This document shows, piece by piece, positions 28,006 to 39,067 of a DNA stretch of 64,000 bases. The notes under the pieces are model-generated. The model saw only the letters and a list, made by a program, of their open reading frames with translations. It was not told where the DNA came from and ran no database searches. A program made the translations under genes and the position numbers. Origin of the DNA: Litorihabitans aurantiacus (GTDB lineage: Bacteria > Actinomycetota > Actinomycetes > Actinomycetales > Beutenbergiaceae); assembly GCF_030161595.1 (NCBI RefSeq), contig NZ_BSUM01000001.1, positions 1,488,001 through 1,552,000 of the forward strand, written 5' to 3'. Positions within the stretch are counted from its first letter, which is position 1, and every line of letters begins with the position of its first letter.

Positions 28006-30032
28006 ATGAGCGCCGTGACCTCCGATCCGCTCGTCGGCCGCACGGTCGACGGGCGCTACGACGTCCTGCGCCGGATCGCCCGGGGCGGGATGGCCACGGT
28101 CTACCTCGCCAGCGACCGGCGCCTGGACCGCCACGTCGCGCTGAAGGTGGTCCACCCTCACCTCGCCGACGGCGCCGACGTCGTGGCGCGCTTCCGGCGC
28201 GAGGCACGGGCCGCCGCCCGCCTCGCGCACCCCGGCATCGTCGCCGTGCTCGACCAGGGCGTCGACGGCGAGACCAACTACCTCACGATGGAGTTCGTCG
28301 CCGGCCACACGCTCCGCGCCGAGATCGCCGGTCACGGGTCGCTCAGGCTCGGCCGGTCGCTCGAGATCACCATCGCCGTCCTCGACGCGCTCGCCGCCGC
28401 GCACCGCGCCGGTCTCGTGCACCGCGACGTCAAGCCCGAGAACGTCCTGCTGGCGCTCGACGGTCGCATCAAGGTCGCGGACTTCGGGCTCGCCCGTGCG
28501 GTCAGCGAGGCGACGGTCGCCACCACCGGGACCCTGCTCGGCACGGTGGCCTACCTCTCCCCGAGATCGTCAGCTCGGGCGAGGCGACGGCGGCCGCCGA
28601 CGTCTACGCGGTCGGCGTCGTGCTCTACGAGATGCTCACGGGCGTACCGCCCTTCACCGGGACCACGCCGATCCAGGTCGCGTACCGGCACGTGCACGAG
28701 GACGTGCCACCGCCGTCGGACGTCGTGCCGTGGCTGCCGATGGAGGTCGACGAGCTGGTGGCGACCCTGACCTCGCGGGACACCGCCCGCCGTCCGGCGG
28801 ACGCGGCGATCGCGCTGACGCTGGTGCGCCGCACGCTGGCCGGTCTCGACTCCCGCGCCCGCTCGCTGCGTGCCGACGTCGAGGGACGACCCGAGCTGCT
28901 CGTGCCCATCGAGGCGCTCGAGCACGAGCTCGCCGACCTGGACGCGCCGCAGGACGCCGACGCGTCCGGCTCCCCGGACGGTGACGACCCCGCGCTGACC
29001 CGCGCGCTGGACCGAGGCCCGGGGACCGGCACGATCGCCCTCCCCGTCGGGGCCGTCCGCTCCCCCACCCGTCCGGTGCCCGACGGCGAGGCCACCGACA
29101 CGGTGGCCGTCCCCGCACCGCGGCGTCGCCGCCGGCGGGGGCTCGGCTGGCTCGTCGTCCTGCTCGTGCTCCTGCTCGCCGGGGGCGCGGCTGCCTGGTA
29201 CTTCCTGCTCGGCCCGGGGAGCCCGGTGACCGTCCCCGACGTCACGGGCGCGCAGCGCGCCGCGGCTGAACGCAGCCTGACGGACCTGGAGCTGCGGGTC
29301 ACCACGTCCGAGCGCTTCGACGACGACGCACCGGCGGGCACCGTCCTGGAGACCGATCCCGCCGCCGGGACGAGTCTCGCGCGCGGCAGCGACGTCGCCG
29401 TCGTCGTCTCGCTCGGGGTCGAGATGCTCGAGGTCCCCGCGTTCACCGACCTGACGCGCGAGGAGGCCGAGGCAGCCATCACCGAGGCGGGCCTGACGGC
29501 GGCGCCGGACGTCGAGGAGACGGAGGACCGCACGATCCCCGAGGGCGTCGTGGTCGCCAGCGACCCCGCCTCCGGTCAGGTGGTCGCGCACGACACCCCG
29601 GTCCGGCTGACGGTCTCGACCGGTCCCCGGGTGGTGCGCATCCCCGAGAACTACGGCGGCAAGCAGGCCGAGGTCGTGCAGAACGACCTCGTGAACCTGC
29701 TCGACATCCCGCTCGAGGCCATCACCGTCACGGAGGTCTACTCCGACGACGTCCCGGCGGGCTCGGTCGTCTCGGTCACGCCCGCGGGCGGGCAGGAGGC
29801 GCGTCAGGGCGATCCGGCCGCCCTCGAGGTCTCGCTCGGCCCTGAGCTGTTCGAGGTGCCTGACGTGCAGGGCCGTCAGATCGGCGAGGCCACGCGGATC
29901 CTCGAGGACGCGGGCTTCACCGTCGAGGAGAACAACGTGCTCGGCGGGTTCTTCGGGACGGTGCGCCAGCAGGACGTCGCCGCGGGCGAGATGCGCCGCC
30001 GCGGCACCGTCATCACCCTGACGGTCGTCTGA
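28006..30032 (+). CDS. Ser/Thr protein kinase with four PASTA domains (one-base frameshift)
   Basis: Repaired length 675 residues. The kinase domain (about 10-275) has ARGGMATVY, the lysine in VALKVV, HRDVKPEN and ADFGLA. A juxtamembrane linker is followed by one membrane helix (about 379-402, after a run of arginines), then four extracellular PASTA repeats from 405 to the end. PASTA domains bind peptidoglycan fragments or lipid II, so it probably senses cell-wall state. The frame is lost in the four-C run 28559-28562; one extra C restores LSPEIVSSGEATAAADVYAV. It occupies the pknL position, but mycobacterial PknL lacks PASTA domains. Confidence 0.9.
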
Positions 30033-30074
30033 ACCGCGCGTCCGTCCGACCCGGGGCCTCGGAGCGTCGGGGGC

Positions 30075-31436
30075 TCAGCCCGCCGACCGCTCCCGCAGCA
30101 TCTCGGCCACGAGGAAGGCCATCTCGAGGGACTGGGCGTGGTTCAGGCGCGGGTCCACGAGCGTCTCGTAGCGCGCCTCGAGGCCGACGTCGTCGATCTC
30201 CTCCGAGCCGCCCAGGACCTCGGTGACGTCGTCACCGGTGAGCTCGACGTGGACCCCTCCCGGGACCGTGCCGAGCGCCTGGTGGACCTCGAAGAACCCG
30301 CGGACCTCGTCGATCACGTCGGCGAACCGGCGGGTCTTGTAGCCGTTGGAGGCGGTGATGGTGTTGCCGTGCATGGGGTCGCAGACCCACAGCACGGGAC
30401 GGCCGTCCGCAGTGACCTTCTCGACGATCGAGGGCAGCGCCTCGCGGATCCGCCCGGCACCCATGCGGGTGATGAAGGTGAGGCGGCCCGGGACGCCGTC
30501 GGGATTGAGCTTGTCCATCAGCGCGATCGCGTCCTCGCCCGTGGTGTTCGGGCCGAGCTTGACGCCGATGGGGTTGCTGACGCGGGAGAAGAACTCGACG
30601 TGCGCGCCGTCGATCTTCCGCGTGCGCTCCCCGATCCACAGGAAGTGCGCCGAGCAGTCGTAGGGCAGGCCGGTCCGGGAGTCGATCCGCGTCAGGGGCC
30701 GCTCGTAGTCGAGCAGCAGACCCTCGTGACCGGAGTAGAAGTCGACGGTCCTCAGCGCGTCGAAGTCGGCGCCGGCGGCGGCCATGAACTTGATCGCGCG
30801 GTCGATCTCGCCGGCGAGCCCCTCGTAGGAGCGGTAGGCGGGCGTCACGGTGAAACCGCGGTTCCACTCGTGCACACGGCGCAGGTCCGCGAACCCGCCC
30901 ATCGTGAAGGCACGGGTGAGGTTGAGCGTGGAGGCTGACGTCGTGTACGCCTTCATCAGTCGCTGCGGGTCCGGGACCCGCGACTCCGGGGTGAACGCGT
31001 GGCCGTTGACGATGTCGCCGCGGTAGGCCGGGAGCGTCACGCCGTCGCGCGTCTCGACGTCGCTGCTGCGCGGCTTGGCGTACTGCCCGGCGATCCGCCC
31101 CATCTTCACCACGGGCATGCTGGCGCCGTAGGTCAGCACGATCGACATCTGCAGGATCGTCTTGATCTTGTTGCGGATGCGGTCGGCGTCGGCCTCGGCG
31201 AAGGACTCGGCGCAGTCGCCGCCCTGGAGCAGGAAGGCCTCGCCGCGCTGGGCGAGCGCCAGCTTCTCGCGCATCGCGTCGGCCTCTCCGGCGAACACCA
31301 GCGGCGGCGCGGCGGCGAGCTGGTCGCTGACGGCGGACAGCGCGCGAGAGTCCGGCCAGGTCGGCTGCTGCTCGACGTCGAGGGCGCGCCAGGCGTCCAG
31401 TCCGGCGATGACGGCGGGGTCTGCGGTCGTGCTCAC
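30075..31436 (-). CDS. aroG: class II 3-deoxy-D-arabino-heptulosonate-7-phosphate synthase
   Basis: First enzyme of the shikimate pathway: phosphoenolpyruvate plus erythrose 4-phosphate give DAHP. It has 453 residues of the plant-like class II. Metal and substrate sites are visible in LLQGGDCAESF, VKMGRIAGQYAKPRSS, GVKLGPNTTGEDA, WVCDPMHGNTI and HVELTGDDVTE. The GTG at 31436 has TAGACT 8 bp upstream. It is convergent with the PASTA kinase gene and corresponds to Rv2178c. Feedback sites for aromatic amino acids may lie in the extra segments but cannot be judged by eye. Confidence 0.95.
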   Translation of the reverse strand: MSTTADPAVIAGLDAWRALDVEQQPTWPDSRALSAVSDQLAAAPPLVFAGEADAMREKLALAQRGEAFLLQGGDCAESFAEADADRIRNKIKTILQMSIVLTYGASMPVVKMGRIAGQYAKPRSSDVETRDGVTLPAYRGDIVNGHAFTPESRVPDPQRLMKAYTTSASTLNLTRAFTMGGFADLRRVHEWNRGFTVTPAYRSYEGLAGEIDRAIKFMAAAGADFDALRTVDFYSGHEGLLLDYERPLTRIDSRTGLPYDCSAHFLWIGERTRKIDGAHVEFFSRVSNPIGVKLGPNTTGEDAIALMDKLNPDGVPGRLTFITRMGAGRIREALPSIVEKVTADGRPVLWVCDPMHGNTITASNGYKTRRFADVIDEVRGFFEVHQALGTVPGGVHVELTGDDVTEVLGGSEEIDDVGLEARYETLVDPRLNHAQSLEMAFLVAEMLRERSAG

Positions 31437-31444
31437 GACGAATG

Positions 31445-31450
31445 AGTCTA
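31445..31450 (-). promoter_or_regulatory. -10 element of aroG
   Basis: TAGACT on the minus strand, 8 bases before the GTG at 31436; the transcript would start at or 1-2 bases before the codon. Confidence 0.65.
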
Positions 31451-31527
31451 GGTGCCGGTGACCGCTGCCCGGGTGCGGCACCAGAGTCTGGACGCCCGCA
31501 CGCGGCGCGGAGCGGCCCGGGACGCAC

Positions 31528-31566
31528 GACGGCGGGAGGTCGCCGCGGTGGCGACCTCCCGCCGTC
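31528..31566 (-). terminator. strong hairpin downstream of the phosphofructokinase gene
   Basis: Perfect 17-bp stem (GACGGCGGGAGGTCGCC and complement), loop GCGGT. It lies 22 bp after the pfp stop and before the aroG promoter. Confidence 0.75.
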
Positions 31567-31587
31567 GGGCGGGGGTGGGGGCGGGCG

Positions 31588-32820
31588 TCAGTGCGCGGCG
31601 CCCTCGGGGGCCGCCACGACGTCCTGCCCGATCGAGGCCATCAGCTCGCCGAACCACGGCACCGTGACGTCGAACGCCTTACCGCCACCGATGCGCGGGA
31701 ACTCCACGGCGCGCAGCTCGTCGCCGCGCTCCTCGTCGTGCCCGATCACGCCGGAGACGCCGGCGAGAGCCGAGTCGACCGCGAGCTCCACCATGGAGGC
31801 GATGAGCGCGAGGTCCTCCTCGCTCGCGGCCGCCGAGCGGGAGAAGTAGCCGCTCTTCTGCACCATGACCTTCTCGGCGCCGACGAGGCCGGCGAACTGC
31901 TTGGCGAACCAGGCACCCGGGTTGATCGTGTCGAGCTGCACGTGACCGAACGGGTCGCGCTTGACCTCCTCACCTCGTCCCTCGAGCTCCGCGATGATCT
32001 CGGGCACGCCGGCACCCTCGCTGAGGAAGATGTTGACGTTGCCCTGCTCGTCCATGATCGCCTTGAGGCGCGCGGCCTCGGCCTCGAGGTCGATCGCGAG
32101 CTCGGGCAGGAAGACGGCGTGGACGTCCCAGCGCTCCTTGCTCAGACCGATGCTCGGGTTCCACGACGGCTGGCCCTCGACCCAGCCGTGGTAGCGGCGG
32201 GCGGCCTCGGCCGTGAGCCAGCCGCAGTGGCGACCCATCACCTCGTGGACGATGAGCATGCGGGGGTTGGAGCGGTGCTCGCCGATGATGTTCTGCGCGA
32301 ACCGGCTGGCCTCCTCGGCGGCCGTGTTGGCGCCGAGGCTCTGCCGGATCGGGACGATGTCGTTGTCGATCGTCTTGGGCAGGCCGACCACCGTGAGGCC
32401 GTAGTCGTGCTCCTGCAGGTAGGCCGCGAGGTCGGCGGCCGTGGTGTTCGTGTCGTCGCCGCCGATCGTGTGCAGCACGTCGACGCCGTCGGCCTGGAGC
32501 TGCTCAGCGGCCTTGGCCAGGGGGTTCTCACCCTCGGCGACCAGCCCGCGCTGCACGAGGTTCTTGGCGTTGGTGAGCTTGACGCGGCTGTTGCCGATGG
32601 GGCTGCCGCCGAACGAGTGCAGCAGGCCGGCGTTCGCGCGCGCGGCGTCGTCGACGACCACCTTCGTCCCCGTGAGGAGGCCGTGGTAGCCGTAGGAGTA
32701 GGCGATGATCTCCACCTCGGGCGCGAGCGCGGTGTAGCGCTCGATGAGGCCGCCGACGGCGGAGGAGAGGCAGGGGGCGAAGCCGCCCGCGGTGAGCAGG
32801 GCGACGCGCTTGACGGTCAT
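31588..32820 (-). CDS. pfp: pyrophosphate-dependent 6-phosphofructokinase
   Basis: Interconverts fructose 6-phosphate and fructose 1,6-bisphosphate using pyrophosphate. It has 410 residues. Two diagnostic positions favour PPi over ATP: the aspartate in GGDDTNT and the lysine in PKTIDND. Substrate contacts are seen in MGRHCGWLTAEAARRYHGW. The ATG overlaps the stop of plsC (ATGA) and GGAAGG lies 6 bases upstream within plsC, so both are on one transcript ending at the hairpin 31528-31566. The reaction is reversible and could serve glycolysis and gluconeogenesis. Confidence 0.9.
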   Translation of the reverse strand: MTVKRVALLTAGGFAPCLSSAVGGLIERYTALAPEVEIIAYSYGYHGLLTGTKVVVDDAARANAGLLHSFGGSPIGNSRVKLTNAKNLVQRGLVAEGENPLAKAAEQLQADGVDVLHTIGGDDTNTTAADLAAYLQEHDYGLTVVGLPKTIDNDIVPIRQSLGANTAAEEASRFAQNIIGEHRSNPRMLIVHEVMGRHCGWLTAEAARRYHGWVEGQPSWNPSIGLSKERWDVHAVFLPELAIDLEAEAARLKAIMDEQGNVNIFLSEGAGVPEIIAELEGRGEEVKRDPFGHVQLDTINPGAWFAKQFAGLVGAEKVMVQKSGYFSRSAAASEEDLALIASMVELAVDSALAGVSGVIGHDEERGDELRAVEFPRIGGGKAFDVTVPWFGELMASIGQDVVAAPEGAAH

Positions 32821-33629
32821 GCTGGACCTTCCGTGGGGGTGCTGTCACTGGAACCGGGATCGCCGGTGGTCGGGGGTGCGGGGGCGCTGGGGACGTCGGT
32901 CTCCGGTGCGACGCGCCCGCCGGGGGCGTCGCTCGCGGTGTCGGTCGTCTTGCCGGCCGCGATGCGCGCCTTCGCCGTCGCGGCGTACATGTCGACGTAC
33001 TCCTGGCCCGAGAGCCGCATGATCTCGTACATGATCTCGTCGGTGATGGAACGCAGCACGAACCGGTCGTTCTCCATGCCGCGGTAGCGGGAGAAGTCCA
33101 TGGGCTCCCCCATGACGACTCCGATGCGCTTGAGCCGCGGGATCCGCTTGCCGATGGGCTGCGCGATGTTGGTGCCGATCATCGCGACCGGGACCACGGG
33201 CGCACCCGACTCCAGCGCCAGGCGCGCGACCCCGGTCTTGCCGCGGTAGAGACGCCCGTCGGGGCTGCGGGTGCCCTCGGGGTAGATGCCGAACAGGCCG
33301 CCGTCCGAGAGCCGGGCGAGCCCCGCGTTCAGCGCGGCCTCGCTGGCGCGCCCGCCGGCGCGGTCCACCGGGATGAGGCCGACGCCGCGCATGAACCACG
33401 CCACGAAGCGTCCGCGCAGGCCCCGGCCCTCGACGTAGTCGGACTTGCCGAGGAACACGATCTCGCGCGGCATCATCAGCGGCAGGAAGAAGGAGTCGAT
33501 GACCGCCAGGTGGTTGCTGGCCAGGATGGCTCCGCCGCTCGCGGGCAGGTTCTCCGAACCCCGGATCCAGGGCTGGTAGGCCACGCGCAGCACCGTGCCG
33601 AGCGTGGCCTTCATGAACCGGTAGAACAC
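32817..33629 (-). CDS. 1-acyl-sn-glycerol-3-phosphate acyltransferase (PlsC family)
   Basis: Membrane-associated acyltransferase for phospholipid synthesis, 270 residues from the GTG at 33629. Motifs: SNHLAVIDSFFLP (NHxxxxD), YPEGTRSPDG (EGTR) and a VVPVAMIGTN block. The last 45 residues are an acidic, proline-rich tail. The start VFYRFMKATLG matches relatives and AAGGG is 8 bases upstream; a longer form from GTG 33725 would add 32 mostly arginine-rich residues and has TAGAGT 8 bp upstream. I prefer the shorter protein with a leader of about 97 bases. Coupled to pfp. Confidence 0.85.
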   Translation of the reverse strand: MFYRFMKATLGTVLRVAYQPWIRGSENLPASGGAILASNHLAVIDSFFLPLMMPREIVFLGKSDYVEGRGLRGRFVAWFMRGVGLIPVDRAGGRASEAALNAGLARLSDGGLFGIYPEGTRSPDGRLYRGKTGVARLALESGAPVVPVAMIGTNIAQPIGKRIPRLKRIGVVMGEPMDFSRYRGMENDRFVLRSITDEIMYEIMRLSGQEYVDMYAATAKARIAAGKTTDTASDAPGGRVAPETDVPSAPAPPTTGDPGSSDSTPTEGPA

Positions 33630-33733
33630 TCCTGAGGCCCTTCGTCGACGGCGGCGGCGCACGTCCGAGCCCCGGCGTGCGCGGCCGCCCCGGGCAGCAC
33701 GCGGTGCCGGCCGGACTCGACGCACCGGGGATC

Positions 33734-33739
33734 ACTCTA
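33734..33739 (-). promoter_or_regulatory. -10 element of the plsC-pfp operon
   Basis: TAGAGT on the minus strand, facing away from an identical TAGAGT on the plus strand 15 bp away. It is 8 bases before the alternative GTG at 33725. Confidence 0.6.
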
Positions 33740-33754
33740 GGGGGCGGACGTGCC

Positions 33755-33760
33755 TAGAGT
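33755..33760 (+). promoter_or_regulatory. -10 element of the two-helix membrane protein gene
   Basis: TAGAGT, 6 bases before the ATG at 33767. Confidence 0.75.
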
Positions 33761-33766
33761 CGTGTC

Positions 33767-34248
33767 ATGACCGACCGCGAGCGACGAGGCGACGAGCCGG
33801 ACGGCCCCACGGACGACGGGCCGCACGACGGGTCGGCCGAAGCCGCGGAGCCCTCGGGGCGGGAGCGCGACTGGGACGCCGAGTGGCGCACGCTCACGCA
33901 GGACCTGACGCCGCCGCGCCGCACCTACCTCGTCTCCGACACCCCGGTCGTCGGCGCCGCGCAGGGTCCGCGTGACTACTCCCCCGCCCCCGTCAGCGAC
34001 GATGACGACGACGACGCCTTCGAGGCGCCCGAGGCGGACCACCCGCCGGTGCGGCGCTCCACCCGGCTGGCGTGGACCGCGATCGTGACGGGTCCGCTCC
34101 TGCTCGTGCTCGCCGTCGTCGCGTTCCGGCAGGCGCCCCCTGGTACGTCGCGACGTGCCTGGTGATCTTCCTCGCCGGCTGCGTCACCGTGTTCGCGAGG
34201 CTCCCGAGCCACCGGGACGACGACGACGGCGACGGCGCCACCGTCTGA
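33767..34248 (+). CDS. small membrane protein with acidic N-terminus (one-base frameshift)
   Basis: Repaired length 160 residues; family not recognised. About 100 acidic, disordered residues, including a run of six aspartates, are followed by two membrane helices (LAWTAIVTGPLLLVLAVVAF and WYVATCLVIFLAGCVTVF) and a short Asp-rich tail. The frame breaks in the five-C run 34136-34140; one extra C restores APPWYVATC. The start is supported by a perfect leaderless promoter. It is divergent from plsC-pfp and convergent with the ROK kinase, 10 bp away. No function can be given. Confidence 0.7.
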
Positions 34249-34258
34249 GCGGCCGGCC

Positions 34259-35206
34259 TCAGTCGAGCACGACGCGCGCCAGGTCGGCCGCGCCGACGAT
34301 CCCGGCGTCGTTGCCCAGGGTCGCGAGCACGACCTGCGGCAGCGGGCGCTGCGCCCGCGCGAAGAGCTGCTCCTCGAGAGTGGCCCGCGCCGGTCCGAGC
34401 AGCATGTCGCCCGCCGCCCCCACTCCGCCGCCGATCACGTAGGTCGTGGGATCGAGCAGCGCCGAGAGCGCGGCCATGCCGCTGCCCAGCCAGGTCCCGA
34501 GGTCCGCGAGCATCTCGACGGCGAGCGGGTCGCCCGCGCGCGCCGCCTGCGTCACGTGCGGGCCCGTGACGTGCTTGGCCTTCCCACCCGCGAGGTCGAG
34601 CAGCGTGCGCGCGCGCTCGGGGTCGGTGGCCAGCGCGGCGCGCGTCTCGCGCACGAGGGCGGAGCCCGAGGCGTACGTCTCCCAGCAGCCGTCGTGGCCG
34701 CAGCCGCACGCGCGACCCGCCGGCACCAGGCGCATGTGGCCGACCTCGCCGCCCGCACCCGCCGCACCGCGCACCAGCCGGCCACCGATGACGACGGCGC
34801 CGCCCAGGCCCGTCCCGACCGTCAGCATGACCATGTCCTGCACGTCGCGCCCCGCACCGAAGCGGAACTCCGCCCAGCCCGCCGCGTTGGCGTCGTTCTC
34901 GACGACGACGTCGAGGCCGAGCCGCTCGCGCAGGACGTCCCGCAGCGGGTAGTCGCGCCAGGCGAGGTTGGCGGCGAACAGCACCTTCGCCCGGCCGGGG
35001 TCGACGAAGCCGGCGGCGGCGACCCCGACGGCGGAGACCTCGAAGGACGCCCGGAGCTCCGCCACGGCGTCGACGACGGCGTCCTCGATCGCGTGCGGCT
35101 CCTCGGGGCTCGTGTCGCGGCGCGTCGTGGCGAGCAGCGTCCCCGCGTCGTCCACCACCCCCGCCGCGATCTTCGTCCCACCGATGTCGATCCCGACGGC
35201 GTGCAT
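34259..35206 (-). CDS. ROK family sugar kinase (glucokinase type)
   Basis: Probably phosphorylates glucose at C6 with ATP. It has 315 residues. The phosphate loop is GIDIGGTKIA at the N-terminus; the catalytic aspartate is in VENDANAAGWAE; the ROK signature and zinc site are GEVGHM and CGCGHDGCWE. No N-terminal helix-turn-helix is present, so it is an enzyme and not a NagC-type repressor. The ATG at 35206 has AAGGAG 8 bases upstream. With PPi-dependent PFK nearby it suggests a local glycolytic theme, though the genes are on separate transcripts. Confidence 0.9.
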   Translation of the reverse strand: MHAVGIDIGGTKIAAGVVDDAGTLLATTRRDTSPEEPHAIEDAVVDAVAELRASFEVSAVGVAAAGFVDPGRAKVLFAANLAWRDYPLRDVLRERLGLDVVVENDANAAGWAEFRFGAGRDVQDMVMLTVGTGLGGAVVIGGRLVRGAAGAGGEVGHMRLVPAGRACGCGHDGCWETYASGSALVRETRAALATDPERARTLLDLAGGKAKHVTGPHVTQAARAGDPLAVEMLADLGTWLGSGMAALSALLDPTTYVIGGGVGAAGDMLLGPARATLEEQLFARAQRPLPQVVLATLGNDAGIVGAADLARVVLD

Positions 35207-35322
35207 GGGCCAGTCTCCTTCGTCCGTGTCCAGGGGCGCTCGGCGTCGTGCGCCACCCGCCCCATCCTGACCCATGACCGGCGGTGGCGGAGCACGACGG
35301 GCACGAGAGCACGCGGATTGCG

Positions 35323-35328
35323 TAAGGT
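35323..35328 (+). promoter_or_regulatory. -10 element of the acyl-CoA synthetase gene
   Basis: TAAGGT about 43 bases before the ATG at 35372. This gene has a leader with a ribosome binding site. Confidence 0.6.
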
Positions 35329-35371
35329 GAGACACCGCCTCGATGCTGCTACATCGGACAAAGGAGCCACG

Positions 35372-37183
<1,812 letters not shown>

Positions 37184-37276
37184 GCACGTTCCGGCCGGTC
37201 CCGGGCGCCGGTCGGTGAACGGGCGTCCAGCGTCCGGCCTCCGGAGCGCCGCCGGGTCGATGTCGGTGCCCGGACC

Positions 37277-37282
37277 TAGGGT
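37277..37282 (+). promoter_or_regulatory. -10 element of the DnaQ/GIY-YIG gene
   Basis: TAGGGT, 6 bases before the GTG at 37289. Confidence 0.75.
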
Positions 37283-37288
37283 CGGCCC

Positions 37289-39058
37289 GTGACCACCGCT
37301 CCCGCCCCGCAGCTCGCGCTGCAGCCCTCGCTGCTCGCCGACGGCCTGCCGCTGCACGAGGTCGAGTTCGTGGTGGTGGACCTCGAGACCACCGGCGGAT
37401 CGCCGCACGCGGACCGGATCACCGAGATCGGTGCGGTGCGGGTGCGCGGCGGCGTGGTCCTGGGTGAGCTCGGCACGCTCGTCAACCCGGGCCGCGCGAT
37501 CCCGCCGCAGATCACGGTGCTGACCGGGATCACCGACGCCATGGTGGTGGACGCCCCCGGTCAGGAGGACGCGCTCGTCACGTTCGGCGAGTTCGCGCGC
37601 GGTGCCGTCCTCGTCGCGCACAACGCCCGGTTCGACGTCGGGTTCCTGCGCGCGGGGTTCGAGCGCATGGGTGCCACCTGGCCCGCGCCACCCGTGGTCG
37701 ACACGGTCGCGCTCGCTCGGCGCGTCGTGACACGTGACGAGGCCCCCAACCACAAGCTCGGGAGCCTCGCGCGCCTGTTCGCGGCCGGCGTGGTCCCCGA
37801 CCACCGGGCGCTGACGGACGCCCGGGCCACGGTCGACGTGCTGCACGGGCTGCTCGGACGGCTCGCACCCCTGGGCGTGACCCACCTGGAGGATCTGGTC
37901 ACGGCCTCCGACCCCGTGCCCGAGGCACGGCGGCGGAAGGTCACGCTCGCGGACGGACTCCCGAGCGCACCGGGCGTCTACCAGTTCCTCGACGGGGCCG
38001 GCCGCATCCTCTACGTCGGGACGGCCACGGACCTGCGCACCCGCGTGCGGAGCTACTTCACCGCCTCCGAGAAGCGTCGCCGGATGACGGAGATGGTGAC
38101 CGTCGCCGCCCGCGTGCACCCGATCGTCTGCGCGACGCCGCTGGAGGCGTCGATCCGCGAGCTGCGACTGATCGCCCAGCACCGGCCCCCGTACAACCGG
38201 CGCTCCCGGTCGCCGTCGACCGAGCCCTGGATCCGCCTCACGGACGAGGCCTTCCCGCGGGCCTCGATCGTCCGCACCGTGCCGCTGACCCAGACGAGCG
38301 GGGTGCTGGGACCGTTCCGCAACCGCGCCCAGGCGGTGCTCGCGCTGGAGGCGATCCAGGGGACCTTCGGCCTGCGCGCCTGCACGGCCCGCCTCCCCGC
38401 CCGGCCCGCCGCCGGCGCGTCGGCCTGCGCGCTGGCCGATCTGGGGCGGTGCGCCGCCCCGTGCATCGGGGGTACCACCCCGCAGGCGTACGCCGGCACC
38501 GTGTCGGCTTTCGCCGCGTTCTGCGACGGCGACGGCACCGGCCTCCTGAACCACGCGGCCCGCCGCATCGCCGAGCTCAGCGCGCAGCAGCGCTACGAGG
38601 AGGCCGCGCGCGAGCGGGACCGCGTGCAGGCGCTCCTGCGCGGAGCCCAGCGCGCCCAGCGGCTGCGGACGTCACGCCCGCGCGAGCTCGTCGCCGCACG
38701 TCCGACACCGGCGGGCTGGGAGGTCGTGGTGGCCCGTCACGGGCGGCTCGCCGCCAGCGCGGTGACCCGGCGCGCCGCCGACGTCCTGACGCTCGTCGCG
38801 GCGATGATCCCGACGGCGGAGGACGTCCCCGAGCCCACGACCTGGGCGGGCGCCGCGCTCGTGGAGGAGACGGAGCTGCTCGCGCGCTGGTGGGAGCAGC
38901 CCGGCGTGCGCCTGATCGCGCTGTCCGACGGTCCGGCGCTGGCTCGGCCCGTGCGCGGGGCCGACCACGCCCTCAGCGACCTCGCCGCCCGCCTCGGTGC
39001 CGCGCCGTCCCCCGACAGGGACGGCGACGGCCGAGACGCCGAGTCCGCCGCTGCGTAG
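37289..39058 (+). CDS. DEDDh exonuclease fused to UvrC-like GIY-YIG endonuclease
   Basis: DNA repair nuclease of 589 residues. Residues 25-190 are a DnaQ-type 3'-5' exonuclease with VVVDLETTG (Exo I), LVAHNARFDVGFL (Exo II) and HRALTDARATVD (Exo III, the h-type histidine). Residues 225-310 are a GIY-YIG domain (PGVYQFLDG, ILYVGTATDLRTRV). Further on, RIAELSAQQRYEEAARERD resembles the UVR motif that binds UvrB. It resembles Rv2191 and, in its nuclease half, E. coli Cho. No UvrC C-terminal RNase H domain is present. The GTG at 37289 is leaderless and the TAG stop lies within the next promoter. Confidence 0.85.
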   Translation: MTTAPAPQLALQPSLLADGLPLHEVEFVVVDLETTGGSPHADRITEIGAVRVRGGVVLGELGTLVNPGRAIPPQITVLTGITDAMVVDAPGQEDALVTFGEFARGAVLVAHNARFDVGFLRAGFERMGATWPAPPVVDTVALARRVVTRDEAPNHKLGSLARLFAAGVVPDHRALTDARATVDVLHGLLGRLAPLGVTHLEDLVTASDPVPEARRRKVTLADGLPSAPGVYQFLDGAGRILYVGTATDLRTRVRSYFTASEKRRRMTEMVTVAARVHPIVCATPLEASIRELRLIAQHRPPYNRRSRSPSTEPWIRLTDEAFPRASIVRTVPLTQTSGVLGPFRNRAQAVLALEAIQGTFGLRACTARLPARPAAGASACALADLGRCAAPCIGGTTPQAYAGTVSAFAAFCDGDGTGLLNHAARRIAELSAQQRYEEAARERDRVQALLRGAQRAQRLRTSRPRELVAARPTPAGWEVVVARHGRLAASAVTRRAADVLTLVAAMIPTAEDVPEPTTWAGAALVEETELLARWWEQPGVRLIALSDGPALARPVRGADHALSDLAARLGAAPSPDRDGDGRDAESAAA

Positions 39059-39061
39059 GCT
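39056..39061 (+). promoter_or_regulatory. -10 element of the AsnC-type gene
   Basis: TAGGCT, 6 bases before the ATG at 39068. Its first three bases are the stop codon of the nuclease gene. Confidence 0.75.
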
Positions 39062-39067
39062 GGGCGC

